Shown one piece after another: positions 5,660 through 6,252 of a stretch of DNA of 6,252 nt. The DNA comes from Oscillospiraceae bacterium (GTDB lineage Bacteria; Bacillota; Clostridia; Oscillospirales; Ruminococcaceae). The stretch is from positions 1 to 6,252 of the forward strand of contig JAITFV010000218.1 of NCBI GenBank assembly GCA_031281115.1. Reading direction: 5' to 3'. The notes beneath the pieces are model-generated. The model had not been told where the DNA came from. It worked only from the letters and a program-made list of their open reading frames with translations, and did not search any database. Made by a program: the position numbers and the translations under genes. The first letter of the stretch is position 1. The number at the start of each line of letters is the position of its first letter.

Positions 5660-6131
5660 AATAAATAAGCTTTTTATAATACCACTTTTCTTTTCCGTAG
5701 TTACGATAATCATTATTTTTATTTTTTCTTTCCAGGCAGGCGTGATAAGTACGGATTCGAGCCTTGCTGTTACACGTGTTTCCGCGCGTCTTATTTTTTA
5801 TCAGTTTGATTCTTTTTCAACGGAACTTCAAGATGAAATCATATCGGGAATGCATTTTTCAATAAGGAAAACCGCACATTTTACTATTTACTCAATGCTC
5901 GGACTAAATCTTTTTCTGACTGCGCATTTCTTAATTAAAAAACTCAGGTTTCAAATTATTTCGGCTCTTGTTATTTCAATTATCTGTGCGGCGGCAGATG
6001 AAATCAACCAGTATTTTATCCCCGGAAGAGACGGTAATATTTTTGATGTTTTCATAGATACGGCGGGGGCGGCTTTCGGAATAGCCGCGGGAATAATCGT
6101 TCTTTCGGTTATTTATAATCGTTTAAATTGA
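5646..6131 (+). CDS. VanZ-family membrane protein
   Basis: A 161-residue protein with about four TM segments (roughly 8-29, 78-97, 102-118, 138-157). It has the VanZ signatures SFQ (28-30), RKTAHFTIY (74-82) and ADEINQYFIPGRDG (117-130) followed by FDVFIDTAG (133-141). VanZ proteins occur in teicoplanin resistance and often in polysaccharide loci; the reaction is not established. AGAGGA lies shortly before the ATG, inside the 3' end of the phosphatase gene, which it overlaps by 14 bases; a GTG at 5649 is an alternative start. The final codons CGT-TTA-AAT-TGA (6120-6131) lie inside the right-hand intergenic repeat, so the C-terminal R-L-N and the stop come from that element. Core motifs are complete, so the protein is probably functional. 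Confidence 0.9.
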   Translation: MVRNKINKLFIIPLFFSVVTIIIIFIFSFQAGVISTDSSLAVTRVSARLIFYQFDSFSTELQDEIISGMHFSIRKTAHFTIYSMLGLNLFLTAHFLIKKLRFQIISALVISIICAAADEINQYFIPGRDGNIFDVFIDTAGAAFGIAAGIIVLSVIYNRLN

Positions 6132-6252
6132 AAACTGTTCCACAGTTTCAATTTAAACGGGTTTCCGCTGCGTGAGCGCAGCGGGCGCTATCGCAACAGC
6201 GCAAGCCCCTTTAACTTAAAAAGCGAAACGCTTTTTAAGTTAAAGGACTATA
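6113..6252 (+). repeat. Right copy of the multi-hairpin intergenic repeat, nearly complete
   Basis: Bases 6113-6229 match the inverse of 1-117 at 116 of 117 positions. In the direction of the operon the element reads: an AT-rich hairpin of about 20 bp (6120-6159, one bulge), an 8-bp GC hairpin (6165-6184), a 7-bp GC hairpin (6185-6202, with one A-C mismatch here) and a perfect 17-bp AT-rich stem with loop AAA (6209-6225/6229-6245). TATAATCGTTTAAA (6114-6127) and the inverse of the far end, TATAGTCCTTTAAC (6252-6239), agree at 11 of 14 positions, like terminal inverted repeats. It follows the VanZ gene directly and likely ends the operon transcript. Whether the element ends at 6245 or at 6252 or beyond cannot be seen. 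Confidence 0.93.

Noticed and set aside
1..6252. CRISPR array or composite transposon formed by the end repeats
   Set aside because: There are only two full copies, they are inverted, and no spacers, cas genes or transposase are present between them.

Overview
The window looks like low-to-mid GC Firmicutes DNA, most likely from an uncultured clostridium. The evidence is AGGAGG-type ribosome-binding sites, a DUF1540 cysteine-cluster protein, a Firmicutes-style polysaccharide phosphoregulatory set (separate membrane adaptor, BY-kinase and PHP-type tyrosine phosphatase) and sigma-A-like promoters. The genus cannot be fixed from sequence alone.

Layout. Two divergent gene clusters start from a 411-bp intergenic region (about 2371-2781). 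Leftward (minus strand) runs a four-TM membrane protein, a uridine-phosphorylase-family nucleoside phosphorylase, a HAD-superfamily phosphatase/nucleotidase and, after a 77-bp gap with its own ribosome-binding site, a 55-residue DUF1540 protein. The phosphorylase and HAD genes overlap by ATGA, consistent with a nucleotide-salvage pair (nucleotide to nucleoside to base). Rightward (plus strand) runs a tightly packed, partly overlapping operon: an initiating phosphoglycosyl transferase, a Wzz/CpsC-like chain-length adaptor, a CpsD/CapB tyrosine kinase, a CpsB/YwqE-type PHP phosphatase and a VanZ-family membrane protein. Together these form the initiation and phospho-control module of an exopolysaccharide or capsule pathway. 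Elongating glycosyltransferases, flippase and polymerase are not in the window.

The most striking feature is at the edges. Bases 1-117 and 6113-6229 are inverted copies of one intergenic element, differing at a single base with no indel. The element is a chain of hairpins (AT-rich, GC-rich, GC-rich, AT-rich). Each copy lies at the 3' end of one cluster, in the same orientation relative to transcription. The right copy supplies the last three codons and the stop of the VanZ gene. A decayed partial copy abuts the DUF1540 stop codon. The full copy has imperfect terminal inverted repeats, so it may be a MITE-like mobile repeat that also acts as a transcript 3' end.

The intergenic region holds a strong minus-strand promoter (TTTACA-17-TAAAAT). 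It is followed by a roughly 215-nt leader that can form a terminator-like hairpin and a competing upstream pairing. A plus-strand promoter (TTGTGG-16-TATAAT) has a perfect 16-bp palindrome between its predicted start point and the first ribosome-binding site. Both are candidate regulatory devices inferred from sequence only.
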